Below are positions 37,583 to 48,701 of a stretch of 64,000 nucleotides of DNA, piece by piece. The translations under genes were made by a program, and so were the position numbers. The DNA comes from Mycolicibacterium rufum. GTDB lineage: Bacteria; Actinomycetota; Actinomycetes; Mycobacteriales; Mycobacteriaceae. The stretch is taken from assembly GCF_022374875.2 (NCBI RefSeq), contig NZ_CP092427.2, positions 1,674,001 to 1,738,000 of the forward strand, in the 5' to 3' direction. Within the stretch, counting starts at the first letter, position 1, and each line of letters begins with the position of its first letter. The notes below the pieces were generated by a model. It had not been told where the DNA came from. It did not search any database and saw nothing but the letters and a program-made list of their open reading frames with translations.

Positions 37583-39082
37583 GTGGCCGGCACACGTATC
37601 CACGACACCCTGATCGTCGGCGCGGGCTTCTCCGGGCTGGGCGCCGCGGTCAAACTCCGGCAGGCCGGCGTCGACGACGTCGTGATCGTCGAGCGCAGCG
37701 ACCGCGTCGGCGGCACCTGGCGGGACAACACCTATCCCGGTGTCGCCTGTGACATCCCGACGATGCTGTACTCGTTCTCGTTCGCCGACAACCCGACGTG
37801 GTCGCGAATGTATCCGTCGGGCGCCGAGATCTACGCCCACATCGAGGAGCTGACCGATCGGCACGGGCTGCGCCCCCTGATCCGGTTAGGCACCGAGGTC
37901 ACCGGGCTGAGCTTCGACGAGCGCAGCGGGGTGTGGACCGCAACCACCAAGGGGCGCAGACGGTTTGCGGCCCGCACCGTGGTGCTGGCCGCAGGCCCGT
38001 TGGCCGACCACCGATTGCCCGAGATCCGCGGCATCGACACCTACCGCGGTCGGATGATCCACAGCGCGGCCTGGGATCACGACTTCGACGCCGCCGGAAA
38101 GCGGATCGCGGTGATCGGCACCGGCGCCAGCGCCGTGCAGATCGTGCCGGAACTGGTCAAGACGGCGGCGTTCGTCAAGGTGTTCCAGCGCACCCCGGGC
38201 TGGGTGCTGCCCCGCCCGGACGTCGAGATGCCCACGTCGGTCCAGGCTCTGTTCGCGACAGTGCCTGCCGCACAGGAACTCGCGCGCCAGGCGCTGTTCT
38301 GGGGTCACGAAGCGTGCGCGGCGGCCCTGGTGTGGAACACCCCGCTGAGCGGGCTGGTCGCGATGCTGGGCCGCGCGCACCTACGGGCGACGGTCAAGGA
38401 CGCGTGGCTGCGCCGGCAGCTCACCCCCGACTTCACACCGGGCTGCAAGCGCATGCTGATCTCCAACGACTACTACCCCGCCCTGCAGCGCGACAACTGC
38501 AAGCTCATCGACTGGCCGATCGCGACGCTCAGCCCGGCCGGGATCCGCACCAGCGACGGGGTCGAGCACCATCTGGACGCGATCGTCTTCGCCACCGGAT
38601 ACGACGTGCACCTGTCGGGTCCCCCGTTCCCGGTGACCGGACTGGGCGGACGCACCCTGCGGCAGGAGTGGGCGGAGCACGCCGAGGCCTTCAAGAGCGC
38701 GAGTGCGCACGGCTTCCCGAATCTGTTCTTCATGACCGGACCCAACTCGGGACCCGGCCACAACTCGTTGCTGGTCTACATCGAGGGCCAGATCGACTAC
38801 GCGGTCAGCGCCATCACCACGATCCTGAACCGCAACCTGCGCTACCTCGACGTACGCGCCGACACGCAGCGCCGCTACAACACCGCGATCCAGCGGCGGC
38901 TGACCAGGACCACCTGGATGTCGGGGTGCCGCAGCTGGTATCTGACCGCCGACGGGTTCAACGCGTCGATGTACCCCGGGCTGGCGACACAGTATCTTCG
39001 ACAGATGCGCCAATTCCGGCTCGACGACTACCACGCGGTGGCACACGAGGTGCGGGCACGCGCCGTCACCTCCACTGCCTGA
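37583..39082 (+). CDS. Flavin-containing Baeyer-Villiger-type monooxygenase (MymA/EthA-like)
   Basis: 499 aa. N-terminal GAGFSGLG FAD fold, GGTWRDNTYPG, the BVMO fingerprint variant YRGRMIHSAAW near residue 153, and a second GTGASA NADP fold near 175. Resembles MymA (Rv3083) and EthA, which oxidise ketones, aldehydes or thioamides. GTG start 3 bp after the ferritin-like gene. A thioamide prodrug activation role is possible but untested. Confidence 0.85.
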   Translation: MAGTRIHDTLIVGAGFSGLGAAVKLRQAGVDDVVIVERSDRVGGTWRDNTYPGVACDIPTMLYSFSFADNPTWSRMYPSGAEIYAHIEELTDRHGLRPLIRLGTEVTGLSFDERSGVWTATTKGRRRFAARTVVLAAGPLADHRLPEIRGIDTYRGRMIHSAAWDHDFDAAGKRIAVIGTGASAVQIVPELVKTAAFVKVFQRTPGWVLPRPDVEMPTSVQALFATVPAAQELARQALFWGHEACAAALVWNTPLSGLVAMLGRAHLRATVKDAWLRRQLTPDFTPGCKRMLISNDYYPALQRDNCKLIDWPIATLSPAGIRTSDGVEHHLDAIVFATGYDVHLSGPPFPVTGLGGRTLRQEWAEHAEAFKSASAHGFPNLFFMTGPNSGPGHNSLLVYIEGQIDYAVSAITTILNRNLRYLDVRADTQRRYNTAIQRRLTRTTWMSGCRSWYLTADGFNASMYPGLATQYLRQMRQFRLDDYHAVAHEVRARAVTSTA

Positions 39083-39092
39083 GCACCCCCGG

Positions 39093-39971
39093 ATGTCCCA
39101 GCCGAAGTCCAGCGGGCCGATCCCGACCATCCTGCGCCGGATCCGGCGCGGTTCCCGCGACGTCATCGAAACCGCGGTGTCGCAGCTGTTCGACGCCGCG
39201 GTGCAGCCGCACGGCGCCGCGGAATCCGGCGAGTACCGCATCGACGAACTGGCCCGGCTGGCCGGCACCACCACCCGAAACATCCGCGTCTACCGGGACC
39301 GCGGGTTGCTGCACCCACCGCTGCGCGTCGGTCGCATCGCACTGTTCAACGACACCCACCTGACCCGGTTGCGGCTGATCACCTCGCTGCTCGACCGCGG
39401 ATACAACCTGGCACACGTGAACGAGATGCTGTCGACCTGGGAGCAGGGCAAGGACCTGGGCGACATGCTCGGGCTGGAGTCGGCGATCGCCGGCACCTGG
39501 GCCACCGAGAAGCCGCAGACGATGACGCTCGAGGCGGCCCGGCGGTTGATCGACGACGACGCGGCGTTCGACCGGCTCGTCGCGCTGGACATCGTGCGCG
39601 TCGAACAGCAGCAGGCCACCATCGTGCGGCCGACGCTGGTCGACGCGTTCACCGAGATCCACCGCTACGGCGTCGCGTACGACAAGCTCATCGACATCCA
39701 CGACCAGATCAGCCCGTTGCTCGATCAGATCAGCGCGATCCTGCTGCAGGCCGGCGTCGAGGAGGTTCTCGACAAGATCAACCCGGGGGCGGCGATGCCC
39801 GACGACGTCAAGGTCGCCGAGCTGATCACCACGCTGGTGCGATTCCGGACCCGTGCTGTCTCCGCCGTCGGCGCCACGCTGGCGTTCTCGATCGAGACCG
39901 CCATCGAGACGACGGTCGCTCAGATGCTCGGCGATCTCGTCGAGAAGAACGCCGAGGCCGGCGACGAGTGA
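39093..39971 (+). CDS. MerR-family transcriptional regulator
   Basis: 292 aa. MerR HTH near residues 50-115 (YRIDELARLAGTTTRNIRVYRDRGLLHPPLRVGRIALFNDTHLTRL), followed by a long helical C-terminal domain rather than a short metal-binding tail. An extra 45-residue N-terminal segment precedes the HTH. Last gene of the lipase-monooxygenase operon, so it may autoregulate through the palindromes at 34761-34794. Confidence 0.85.
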   Translation: MSQPKSSGPIPTILRRIRRGSRDVIETAVSQLFDAAVQPHGAAESGEYRIDELARLAGTTTRNIRVYRDRGLLHPPLRVGRIALFNDTHLTRLRLITSLLDRGYNLAHVNEMLSTWEQGKDLGDMLGLESAIAGTWATEKPQTMTLEAARRLIDDDAAFDRLVALDIVRVEQQQATIVRPTLVDAFTEIHRYGVAYDKLIDIHDQISPLLDQISAILLQAGVEEVLDKINPGAAMPDDVKVAELITTLVRFRTRAVSAVGATLAFSIETAIETTVAQMLGDLVEKNAEAGDE

Positions 39972-39978
39972 CCCGGCG

Positions 39979-40959
39979 CTACGCGCCGAGTGCCGGACCG
40001 ATCGTGGTGTTCCACGACTCCTGCATCTCCGACTCGAACAGCCCCCAGGTGTGCGAGCCGTCCGGCCGCACCACGTAGGTGATCGGAACCCCGGCCGCCG
40101 CAGCGGAATCGGCGAACACCCGGGTGCTGTCGGCGATGATGCGCTCGATGAAACCCCCGGTGATGTTGGGCCCGAACCCTTCCGGCAACCGGTCCACCGC
40201 GCCGACGTTGCCCGACCCCGAGGCGGCCACGTACACCGCAGTGCCCGCCAGCTTCGCGGCGTTCTTCGACGGGTCGTGGGCGATCCACAGCGGGCCGCCG
40301 GGCGGACCCCACATCGCGTCGGCATTCGCGCCTCCGGACCCCAGCGTCAACGCCACCTGCTGGGCGTTGTCGGCCGGAGTGAGGAAACCGCTGTAGGAGC
40401 CGACGGCCCGGTAGAGACCGGGCACCTGCACCGCGTAGTCGACCGCGGTGCCGCCGGTGCTGGACAACCCGCCAACGGCGTTGCGGCCGTTGGTCTTGTA
40501 CTCGGCATTGATCAGCGGCGGGAGTTCCCGCGTCATGTAGGTCTGGTACTGCTTGCCCGGATCGGCGACCCAGTCGGTGTACCAGCTGAACGGACCGCCC
40601 AGCGGGGAGACCACGTTGACGTTCTTGTTCGCGAAGAAGCCCTGGATGTCGGTCATCCCGAACCAGCTCTTGGTACCCGGCGGCCGGGGACCGTCCAGAT
40701 CGTCACCGCCGTCGATGCCCGGCAGCAGATAGAAGGTGGGCGCTCCCGCTTTCGGCGCCTTGAACACGTCGTTGACGACGACCTTGTTCATCGACGGTGA
40801 GAACACCGAGACCTTGTCCCACCGGTCGTTGACGTGCTCGATGCCCGTGATGTGCGCGCCCTGCGGCTGCGCGTGCGCGGGCACGGACATCCCGACGAAC
40901 GCGATGAGCAGGGCGAAGACGACCGAACCGACGTGACCCCGGCGCGTCTGACTGATCAT
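39979..40959 (-). CDS. Secreted Ag85/MPT51-type esterase
   Basis: 326 aa. N-terminal Sec signal (VVFALLIAFVGMSVPAHA, cleavage after AHA) and an antigen-85-type alpha/beta-hydrolase domain with GLSSTGG and the His region GSHTWGLFESEM. The Ser-Gly elbow and the His suggest an intact triad, unlike the inactive MPT51. Ag85 enzymes transfer mycolates in the wall; here only the fold is certain. A TAATAA -10 ends 7 bp before ATG (40967-40972), suggesting a leaderless transcript. Converges with the MerR gene. Confidence 0.78.
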   Translation of the reverse strand: MISQTRRGHVGSVVFALLIAFVGMSVPAHAQPQGAHITGIEHVNDRWDKVSVFSPSMNKVVVNDVFKAPKAGAPTFYLLPGIDGGDDLDGPRPPGTKSWFGMTDIQGFFANKNVNVVSPLGGPFSWYTDWVADPGKQYQTYMTRELPPLINAEYKTNGRNAVGGLSSTGGTAVDYAVQVPGLYRAVGSYSGFLTPADNAQQVALTLGSGGANADAMWGPPGGPLWIAHDPSKNAAKLAGTAVYVAASGSGNVGAVDRLPEGFGPNITGGFIERIIADSTRVFADSAAAAGVPITYVVRPDGSHTWGLFESEMQESWNTTIGPALGA

Positions 40960-41007
40960 GACGGAATTATTACAGGACCTGTCATTTTCGCGCGCGATTT
41001 AGAGGAG

Positions 41008-42567
41008 CTACTCCCATTCGATGGTGCCGGGCGGCTTGCTGGTGATGTCGAGCACGACGCGGTTCACCTCGCGCACCTCGTTGGTGATGCGCGTCGAGAT
41101 CCGTTCGAGCACGTCGTAGGGCACCCGCGTCCAGTCGGCCGTCATCGCGTCCTCGCTGGAGACGGGGCGCAGCACGATCGGGTGCCCGTAGGTGCGGCCG
41201 TCGCCCTGCACGCCCACCGACCGCACGTCGGCCAGCAGCACCACCGGGCACTGCCAGATCTGGTGGTCCAGACCGGCCGCGGTGAGCTCCTCGCGGGCGA
41301 TCGCGTCGGCACGGCGCAGCGTGTCGAGCCGGTCCGCGGTGACCTCGCCGACGATCCGGATGCCCAGCCCCGGGCCCGGGAACGGTTGGCGCGCAACGAT
41401 CTCCTCCGGCAAGCCGAGTTCGCGGCCCACCGCGCGCACCTCGTCCTTGAACAGCAGCCGCAGCGGCTCGACGAGCCGGAACTTCAGATCGCCGGGCAGT
41501 CCCCCGACGTTGTGGTGGCTCTTGATGTTGGCCGTGCCTGCGCCGCCCCCGGATTCGACCACGTCGGGATAGAGCGTGCCCTGCACCAGGAACTCCACGT
41601 CTCCTTCGGCCGCCCCCAACGCATCACGCACCGCGCCTTCGAACGCCCGGATGAACTCGCGGCCGATGATCTTGCGCTTGCCCTCGGGGTTGGTGACCCC
41701 GGACAGCGCCTCCAGGAAGCGGTCGGCCACGTCGACGGTCACCAGATTAGCTCCGGTGGCGGCGACGAAATCGCGTTGCACCTGGGCGCGCTCGCCGGCC
41801 CGCAGCAGACCGTGGTCGACGAACACGCACGTCAGGCGGTCGCCGATGGCGCGCTGCACCAGTGCCGCCGCGACCGCGGAGTCCACGCCGCCGGACAACC
41901 CGCAGATCGCCCGGCCGTCGCCGATCTGGGTGCGCACCTGGTCGACGAGCGCGTCGGCGATGTTGGCGGGCGTCCAGGCCGCGTCGATCCCGGCGAACTC
42001 GTGCAGGAAGCGGCTGAGCACCTGCTGACCGTGCGGGCTGTGCATGACCTCGGGGTGGTACTGGACACCGGCCAGCCGCCGGGACCGGTTCTCGAACGCC
42101 GCCACCGGGGCGCCGGAACTGGTGGCCACCACCTCGAACCCGGTGGGCGCCTCGGTGACCGCGTCGCCGTGGCTCATCCACACCGGCTGCGTCTCGGGCA
42201 GGTCGGTATGCAGTTCGCCACCAACGACTTTCAGCTCAGTACGGCCGAATTCACTGGTGCCGGTGTGCGCGACGGTGCCGCCGAGCGCCTGGGCCATCGC
42301 CTGGAAGCCGTAGCAGATGCCGAACACCGGGACGTCCAGATCGAACAGCGCGGGATCGAGCTGCGGCGCGCCGTCGCTGTACACGCTGGCCGGCCCACCG
42401 GAGAGCACCACGGCGCGCGGGTTGCGCGCCTTGATCTCGTCGACGCTGGCGGTGTGCGGGATGACCTCGGAGAACACCCGCGCCTCGCGCACCCGACGCG
42501 CGATCAGCTGGGCGTACTGGGCGCCGAAGTCGACCACCAGTACCGGGCGGGGAGCAGCAGAATCCAC
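41008..42567 (-). CDS. guaA: GMP synthase (glutamine-hydrolysing)
   Basis: 519 aa. N-terminal class I amidotransferase ([10 protein letters not shown] with the catalytic Cys, His/Glu in QYHPEV), then the ATP-pyrophosphatase P-loop SGGVDSAV and the C-terminal dimerisation domain ending EWE. Converts XMP to GMP with glutamine and ATP. GTG 42567 chosen: a TAGACT -10 ends 6 bp before it, as in other leaderless starts here; GTG 42573 is an alternative. Counterpart of Rv3396c. Confidence 0.95.
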   Translation of the reverse strand: MDSAAPRPVLVVDFGAQYAQLIARRVREARVFSEVIPHTASVDEIKARNPRAVVLSGGPASVYSDGAPQLDPALFDLDVPVFGICYGFQAMAQALGGTVAHTGTSEFGRTELKVVGGELHTDLPETQPVWMSHGDAVTEAPTGFEVVATSSGAPVAAFENRSRRLAGVQYHPEVMHSPHGQQVLSRFLHEFAGIDAAWTPANIADALVDQVRTQIGDGRAICGLSGGVDSAVAAALVQRAIGDRLTCVFVDHGLLRAGERAQVQRDFVAATGANLVTVDVADRFLEALSGVTNPEGKRKIIGREFIRAFEGAVRDALGAAEGDVEFLVQGTLYPDVVESGGGAGTANIKSHHNVGGLPGDLKFRLVEPLRLLFKDEVRAVGRELGLPEEIVARQPFPGPGLGIRIVGEVTADRLDTLRRADAIAREELTAAGLDHQIWQCPVVLLADVRSVGVQGDGRTYGHPIVLRPVSSEDAMTADWTRVPYDVLERISTRITNEVREVNRVVLDITSKPPGTIEWE

Positions 42568-42596
42568 CCGCACAGTCTAGTGGCGCGTCTCGCGGG

Positions 42597-44363
42597 TCAG
42601 GCGCCCTGAGCCTCGGCGGTGGTGGGGTCCCGCCGGTTGACCGTTTCCGCGCTGACGCCCCAGTCCAGCGCCGCGGGCGCACCCGCGGGCACCACCGGAC
42701 GCGCAGGCTCGATGGGATCGAGCCGCCGGTACGGCTGACCCTGGGCCGGACGCAGATCCTCCTCGCCCTTGTTCGGCCACAGCGACGCGGCCCGCTCGGC
42801 CTGGGCGGTGATCGAAAGCGACGGATTCACACCGAGATTCGCCGATATCGCGGCGCCGTCGACGACCGACAGCGTCGGGTAGTTGTACACCCGGTGGTAC
42901 GGATCGATGACGCCGTGCTCGGGGTTCTCGCCGATGACCGCGCCGCCGAGGAAGTGAGCGGTGAGCGGGATGTTGAACAGTTCACCCCAGGTTCCGCCCG
43001 CCACGCCGTCGATCTTCTTCGCGATGCGGCGGGTGACCTCGTTACCCACCGGGATCCACGACGGGTTGGGTTCGCCGTGACCCTGCTTGCTCAGATAGCG
43101 GTGGAAGCCGAACCGGGTGCGCTTGGTGAACGTCGTGATCGAGTTGTCCAGGTTCTGCATGACGAGCGCGATCATCGTGCGCTCGCTCCAGCGCCGCGGA
43201 TTGAGCAGGCGCAATGTCCCCTTCGGATCCTCGCGGGCGCTGTGCAGCAGCTGCCGCCAGCGCGGCACGTCGGTGCCCTCGGGCCCGGCGCCGTCGGTCA
43301 TCAGCGTCTGCAGCAGCCCCATCGCGTTCGAGCCCTTGCCGTAGCGGCACGGCTCGACATGGGTGTCGGAGGTCGGATGGATCGACGAGGTGATCGCCAC
43401 GCCGTGGGTGAGATTCAAGTCGTCGGTGACACGCAACCGTCCCGCCCCGACGATCGACTCGGAGTTGGTGCGCGTGAGCATGCCGAGCCGGTCGGACAGC
43501 TTCGGCAGCCGGCCGGTGTCGCGCATCTTGAACAGCAGCCGCTGCGTGCCGTAGGTGCCCGCCGCGAGCACCACCTGCTTCGCGGTGAAGGTGCGACGGG
43601 TGCGGCGCACCCAGCTGCCGGTCCGCACGGTGCGGATCTCCCACGTGCCGTCGGCTCGCGGGGAGAAATCGGTGACCGTGGTCATCGGGCGCACGGTCGC
43701 GCCGGCCCGCTCCGCCAGCCCGAGGTAGTTCTTCACCAGGGTGTTCTTGGCGCCGAAGCGGCAACCCGTCATGCAGGAGCCGCACTCGATGCACCCCGTG
43801 CGCTCCGGACCGGCGCCGCCGAAGTACGGGTCGGGAACGGTCTTGCCGGGCGTCTTCTCGTTGTCGGGGCCGAAGAACACCCCCACCGGCGTCGGCACCC
43901 AGGTGTCCCGGCAGCCCATGTCCTCGGCGACCTCCTGCATGATGCGGTCGGCGTCGGTGACCGTCGGGTTGGTGACCACCCCGAGCATCCGCTGCGCCTG
44001 GTCGTAGTGCGGCAGCAGTTCAGCGCGCCAGTCGGTGATGTCGCGCCATTGCGGATCGTTGAAGAACGGCTCTCTCGGCACGTAGAGCGTGTTCGCGTAG
44101 TTCAGCGAGCCACCGCCCACCCCGGCGCCGGCCAGGATCATGACGTTGTTCAACAGGTGGATGCGCTGGATGCCGAACATGCCGAAGCGCGGCGCCCAGA
44201 GGAACCGGCGCAGATTCCACGAGGTCTTGGCGAAGTCGGGGTCGGCGTAGCGCTTGCCGGCCTCGAGTACGAGGACCCGGTAGCCCTTCTCGGTGAGGCG
44301 CAGCGCGCTGACGCTGCCGCCGAAGCCGGAACCGATGATGACGACGTCGTAGTCAGTCTCCAT
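42597..44363 (-). CDS. choD: Cholesterol oxidase-type GMC oxidoreductase ChoD
   Basis: 588 aa FAD enzyme. N-terminal GSGFGGSVSALRL, GAGVGGGSLNYAN, a cysteine cluster TGCIECGSCMTGC near residue 200 that is typical of mycobacterial ChoD, and the C-terminal VDGAAISANLGVNPSLSI. Annotated in M. tuberculosis as ChoD (Rv3409c), although that protein is not the main cholesterol dehydrogenase in vivo. Separate from the guaA gene by 29 bp. Confidence 0.88.
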   Translation of the reverse strand: METDYDVVIIGSGFGGSVSALRLTEKGYRVLVLEAGKRYADPDFAKTSWNLRRFLWAPRFGMFGIQRIHLLNNVMILAGAGVGGGSLNYANTLYVPREPFFNDPQWRDITDWRAELLPHYDQAQRMLGVVTNPTVTDADRIMQEVAEDMGCRDTWVPTPVGVFFGPDNEKTPGKTVPDPYFGGAGPERTGCIECGSCMTGCRFGAKNTLVKNYLGLAERAGATVRPMTTVTDFSPRADGTWEIRTVRTGSWVRRTRRTFTAKQVVLAAGTYGTQRLLFKMRDTGRLPKLSDRLGMLTRTNSESIVGAGRLRVTDDLNLTHGVAITSSIHPTSDTHVEPCRYGKGSNAMGLLQTLMTDGAGPEGTDVPRWRQLLHSAREDPKGTLRLLNPRRWSERTMIALVMQNLDNSITTFTKRTRFGFHRYLSKQGHGEPNPSWIPVGNEVTRRIAKKIDGVAGGTWGELFNIPLTAHFLGGAVIGENPEHGVIDPYHRVYNYPTLSVVDGAAISANLGVNPSLSITAQAERAASLWPNKGEEDLRPAQGQPYRRLDPIEPARPVVPAGAPAALDWGVSAETVNRRDPTTAEAQGA

Positions 44364-44427
44364 CGCACCAGTATGACCGTACTGAGCGCGAGTTTGCTAG
44401 ACATGAGGGCCAACTTTGTAAAGTGAC

Positions 44428-44451
44428 CCTGTTCACAATCGGTGGGCCGAC
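44428..44451. repeat. Left copy of a 24-bp direct repeat flanking the DUF559 gene
   Basis: CCTGTTCACA-AT-CGGTGGGCCGAC. Its partner lies 959 bp away at 45387-45410 with two differences. The pair encloses the DUF559 gene, which has no counterpart between choD and guaB3 in M. tuberculosis. Confidence 0.75.
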
Positions 44452-44510
44452 GCTGTCGGACCGCGTAGGCAGACTGCGGCCATGGGGGAACCGTTCAGGG
44501 CAGTGACGCA

Positions 44511-45338
44511 ATGGCCGGCGGGATGACGTGGGGTGAGCTGCGGCGCCGTCACGTGCGCCTGTTCCGCGACGTCTACATCGACTCCGACGCCGAGGTGACG
44601 TCCGCGACGCTGGCGCGCGCCGGATGGCTGTGGTCGGGGCGAACCGCGATCATCGCCGGGCGGTCAGCCGCGGCGCTGCACGGAAGCGCTTGGGTCGACA
44701 CCGGCCACCCGGTGGAGTTGATCCATCAGAATCGGCACCGTCTTCCCGGACTGCGGCTGCGCGGTGACAGCGTCGACGCGGACGAAACGATGCTCATCGA
44801 CGGCATGGCCGTGACGACGCCGGCGCGCACCGCACTCGATCTGGCGTGCTGGCACCCGCGTGCGGAGGCGATGGTCGCCGTCGACGCTCTTCTGCGCGCC
44901 ACCGGCCTCGACGTCGCCGAGGCGCAGATGCTCGCTGATCGTCACCCCGGCCGCCGCGGGATCGTCTCGGCGCGGCGGGTCCTCGACGTGGCCGACGCGG
45001 GCGCGCAGTCGCCGAGGGAGACGTGGCTGCGAATGCTGCTCCTCGACGACGGGTTGCCGCCGCCTACCACGCAGATACCGGTATACGGCGACACCGGTTC
45101 AGTCGTGGCTTACCTCGACATGGGTTGGCCGGACCTCAAGGTCGCCGTGGAGTACGACGGCGAACAGCACCGCACGAGCCGGTCGCAGTACCGCTGGGAC
45201 GTCCGCCGGCTCGAGATCGCGGCGCGCCGCGGCTGGATCGTCGTGCGCGTGCTGGCTGGAGACGACCCGGCCGACATCGTGCGTAGGGTGCGTGCCGCGC
45301 GTGCACGACGGATGTCGGGGTCGCGCCGCTCAGCGTGA
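44511..45338 (+). CDS. AbiEi-like/DUF559 protein with Vsr-type nuclease fold
   Basis: 275 aa from ATG 44511 (ATG 44523 possible). The N-terminal half resembles AbiEi-like antitoxin/transcription-control domains (TLARAGWLWSGRTAIIAGRSAAALHGSAW). The C-terminal half is DUF559 with a PD-(D/E)XK-like core: Asp in YLDMGWPDLKVAVEYDGEQH, then a Trp/Arg-rich end. Such genes are multicopy in mycobacteria; function unproven, possibly DNA nicking or mobility. Lies between direct repeats; the 3' end runs into a 30 bp tandem repeat. Confidence 0.65.
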   Translation: MAGGMTWGELRRRHVRLFRDVYIDSDAEVTSATLARAGWLWSGRTAIIAGRSAAALHGSAWVDTGHPVELIHQNRHRLPGLRLRGDSVDADETMLIDGMAVTTPARTALDLACWHPRAEAMVAVDALLRATGLDVAEAQMLADRHPGRRGIVSARRVLDVADAGAQSPRETWLRMLLLDDGLPPPTTQIPVYGDTGSVVAYLDMGWPDLKVAVEYDGEQHRTSRSQYRWDVRRLEIAARRGWIVVRVLAGDDPADIVRRVRAARARRMSGSRRSA

Positions 45339-45390
45339 CGCTAACTTCTCACTCGCCGCCCAGCGTGAGGACAACTTCACACTCGGCCTG
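45331..45390. repeat. Two-unit 30-bp tandem repeat
   Basis: Unit 1 (45331-45360) and unit 2 (45361-45390) match at 22 of 30 positions: both begin CAGCGTGA and share AACTTC-CACTCG. The stop codon of the DUF559 gene lies in unit 1. Unit 2 overlaps the right flanking repeat. Confidence 0.6.
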
Positions 45391-45410
45391 TTCACACCCG
45401 GTGGGCCGAC
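45387..45410. repeat. Right copy of the 24-bp direct repeat
   Basis: CCTGTTCACA-CC-CGGTGGGCCGAC, 22/24 identical to 44428-44451. It ends immediately next to the guaB3 stop codon at 45411. Confidence 0.75.
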
Positions 45411-46538
45411 CTAACTGCCGACCGTGAGGCCGACCTTCTGGAATTCCTTCAGATCGCAGTAGCCCGCCTTCGCCATCGACCGGCGCAGGCCGCCGACCAG
45501 GTTCAGCGCACCGAACGGGTCGTCGGACGGCCCGGTCAGCACCTGCTCCAGCGCCGGGCGTTCCCCGGCGGCCACCTGAAGCAGCGCGCCGCGCGGCAGC
45601 GACGGGTGCGCCGCCGCGGCCGGCCAGAACCAGCCGCCTCCGAGCGCTTCGGCGGCCGAGGCCAGCGGCGTGCCCAGCACCACCGCGTCCGCGCCGCACG
45701 CGATGGCCTTGGCCAGATCGCCGGAGGTGTGGATGTCGCCGTCGGCCAGCACGTGCACGTACCGGCCGCCGGTCTCGTCCAGGTACTCCCGGCGCGCGGC
45801 GGCGGCGTCGGCGATCGCGGTGGCCATCGGCACGCTGATGCCGAGCACCTCATCCGACGTCGTCACCCCGGTGGTCGAGCCGTACCCGACGATCACGCCC
45901 GCGGCGCCGGTGCGCATCAGGTGCAGCGCGGTGCGGTGGTCGAGCACGCCGCCGGCCACCACGGGCACGTCGAGTTCGGAGATGAACGTCTTGAGGTTCA
46001 GCGGCTCCCGGTCCTGCGCGACCCGCTCGGCCGAGATGATGGTGCCCTGGATGACCAGCAGGTCGATCCCTGCCGCCACCAACGTCGGCGTCAACGCCTG
46101 CGCGTTCTGCGGCGAGACGCGCACCGCGGTGGTGACCCCGGCTTCGCGGATGCGCGCAACCGCGGCCCCCAGCAGCTCGGGATCCAAAGGCGCAGAATGC
46201 AATTGCTGCAGCAACCGAATCGAGGCCGACGGATCGGGCTCCTTCGACGCCGCCTCGAGCACCTCGGCGATGCGGGCATCGACGTCCGCGTGACGCCCGA
46301 TCAGCCCCTCGCCGTTGAGGATTCCGAGTCCGCCGAGGCGTCCCAGCTCGATGGCGAACTCCGGCGAGACCAGCGCATCGGTCGGATGGGCCAGCACGGG
46401 GATCTCGAAGCGGTAGGCATCGAGCTGCCACGCCGTCGAGACGTCCTGGGACGACCGGGTGCGCCGTGACGGCACGATGTTGATGTCCCCGAGTTCGTAG
46501 GTTCGGCGCGCCGTTCGGCCCATGCCGATCTCGACCAT
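45411..46538 (-). CDS. guaB3: GuaB3 family IMP dehydrogenase-like protein
   Basis: 375 aa, the same as M. tuberculosis GuaB3 (Rv3410c). TIM barrel without CBS domains; PVVAGGVLDHRTALHLM and GAAGVIVGYGSTTG are the phosphate-binding regions. The loop of the classical catalytic Cys is not the SICTTR of true IMPDH. GuaB3 proteins are now linked to GMP reductase-like activity. ATG 46538 (MVEIGMGRT) was chosen by match to that protein; ATG 46547 is possible. Downstream of guaB2. Confidence 0.88.
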   Translation of the reverse strand: MVEIGMGRTARRTYELGDINIVPSRRTRSSQDVSTAWQLDAYRFEIPVLAHPTDALVSPEFAIELGRLGGLGILNGEGLIGRHADVDARIAEVLEAASKEPDPSASIRLLQQLHSAPLDPELLGAAVARIREAGVTTAVRVSPQNAQALTPTLVAAGIDLLVIQGTIISAERVAQDREPLNLKTFISELDVPVVAGGVLDHRTALHLMRTGAAGVIVGYGSTTGVTTSDEVLGISVPMATAIADAAAARREYLDETGGRYVHVLADGDIHTSGDLAKAIACGADAVVLGTPLASAAEALGGGWFWPAAAAHPSLPRGALLQVAAGERPALEQVLTGPSDDPFGALNLVGGLRRSMAKAGYCDLKEFQKVGLTVGS

Positions 46539-46578
46539 GTCTCGCATCTCTCGCTCCCCTGTTCAGCCCGCAACGACC

Positions 46579-48189
<1,611 letters not shown>

Positions 48190-48265
48190 TTATCGGCATC
48201 AAGCTCGGCATTTCGTTCGCCATGACGTGCCGCGCGAGTGCTGGCGCGATCCCCGGGGGGCTGCG

Positions 48266-48271
48266 TACTCT
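48266..48271 (+). promoter_or_regulatory. -10 element of a leaderless transcript
   Basis: TACTCT lies 6 bp before the GTG start of the DUF5319 gene, the spacing expected when transcription begins at the start codon. No ribosome site is present. Confidence 0.5.
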
Positions 48272-48277
48272 TGTGTC

Positions 48278-48682
48278 GTGCGAGACCACCTGCCGCCAGG
48301 ATTGCCGCCTGACCCGTTCGCCGACGACCCGAGTGATCCGTCGGCGGCGCTCGACGCGCTCGAGCCGGGTCAGCCGTTGGATCCGCAGGAACGCACCGCC
48401 GTGGAGGCCGATCTGGCCGACCTGGCTGTTTACGAAGCGCTGTTGGCGCACAAGGGAATTCGCGGTTTGGTCGTCTGTTGCGACGAGTGCCAGCAGGATC
48501 ACTACCACGACTGGGACATGCTGCGTGCCAACCTGCTGCAGCTGTTGGTCGACGGGACCGTCCGTCCGCACGAGCCGGCCTACGATCCCGAGCCCGACTC
48601 CTATGTCACCTGGGATTACTGCCGCGGTTACGCCGACGCGTCGCTGAACGAAGCCGCGTCGGAGTCCGACGGCTATCGCTGA
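48278..48682 (+). CDS. DUF5319 protein (Rv3412-like)
   Basis: 134 aa. Acidic, with [28 protein letters not shown] at the N-terminus and [25 protein letters not shown], a Cys/His cluster that may bind metal. Conserved in Actinobacteria near guaB2; function unknown. Start GTG 48278, apparently leaderless. Converges with rsdA with a 19 bp gap. Confidence 0.85.
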   Translation: MRDHLPPGLPPDPFADDPSDPSAALDALEPGQPLDPQERTAVEADLADLAVYEALLAHKGIRGLVVCCDECQQDHYHDWDMLRANLLQLLVDGTVRPHEPAYDPEPDSYVTWDYCRGYADASLNEAASESDGYR

Positions 48683-48701
48683 CGGCTGAACCCGCCCCCG
48701 G

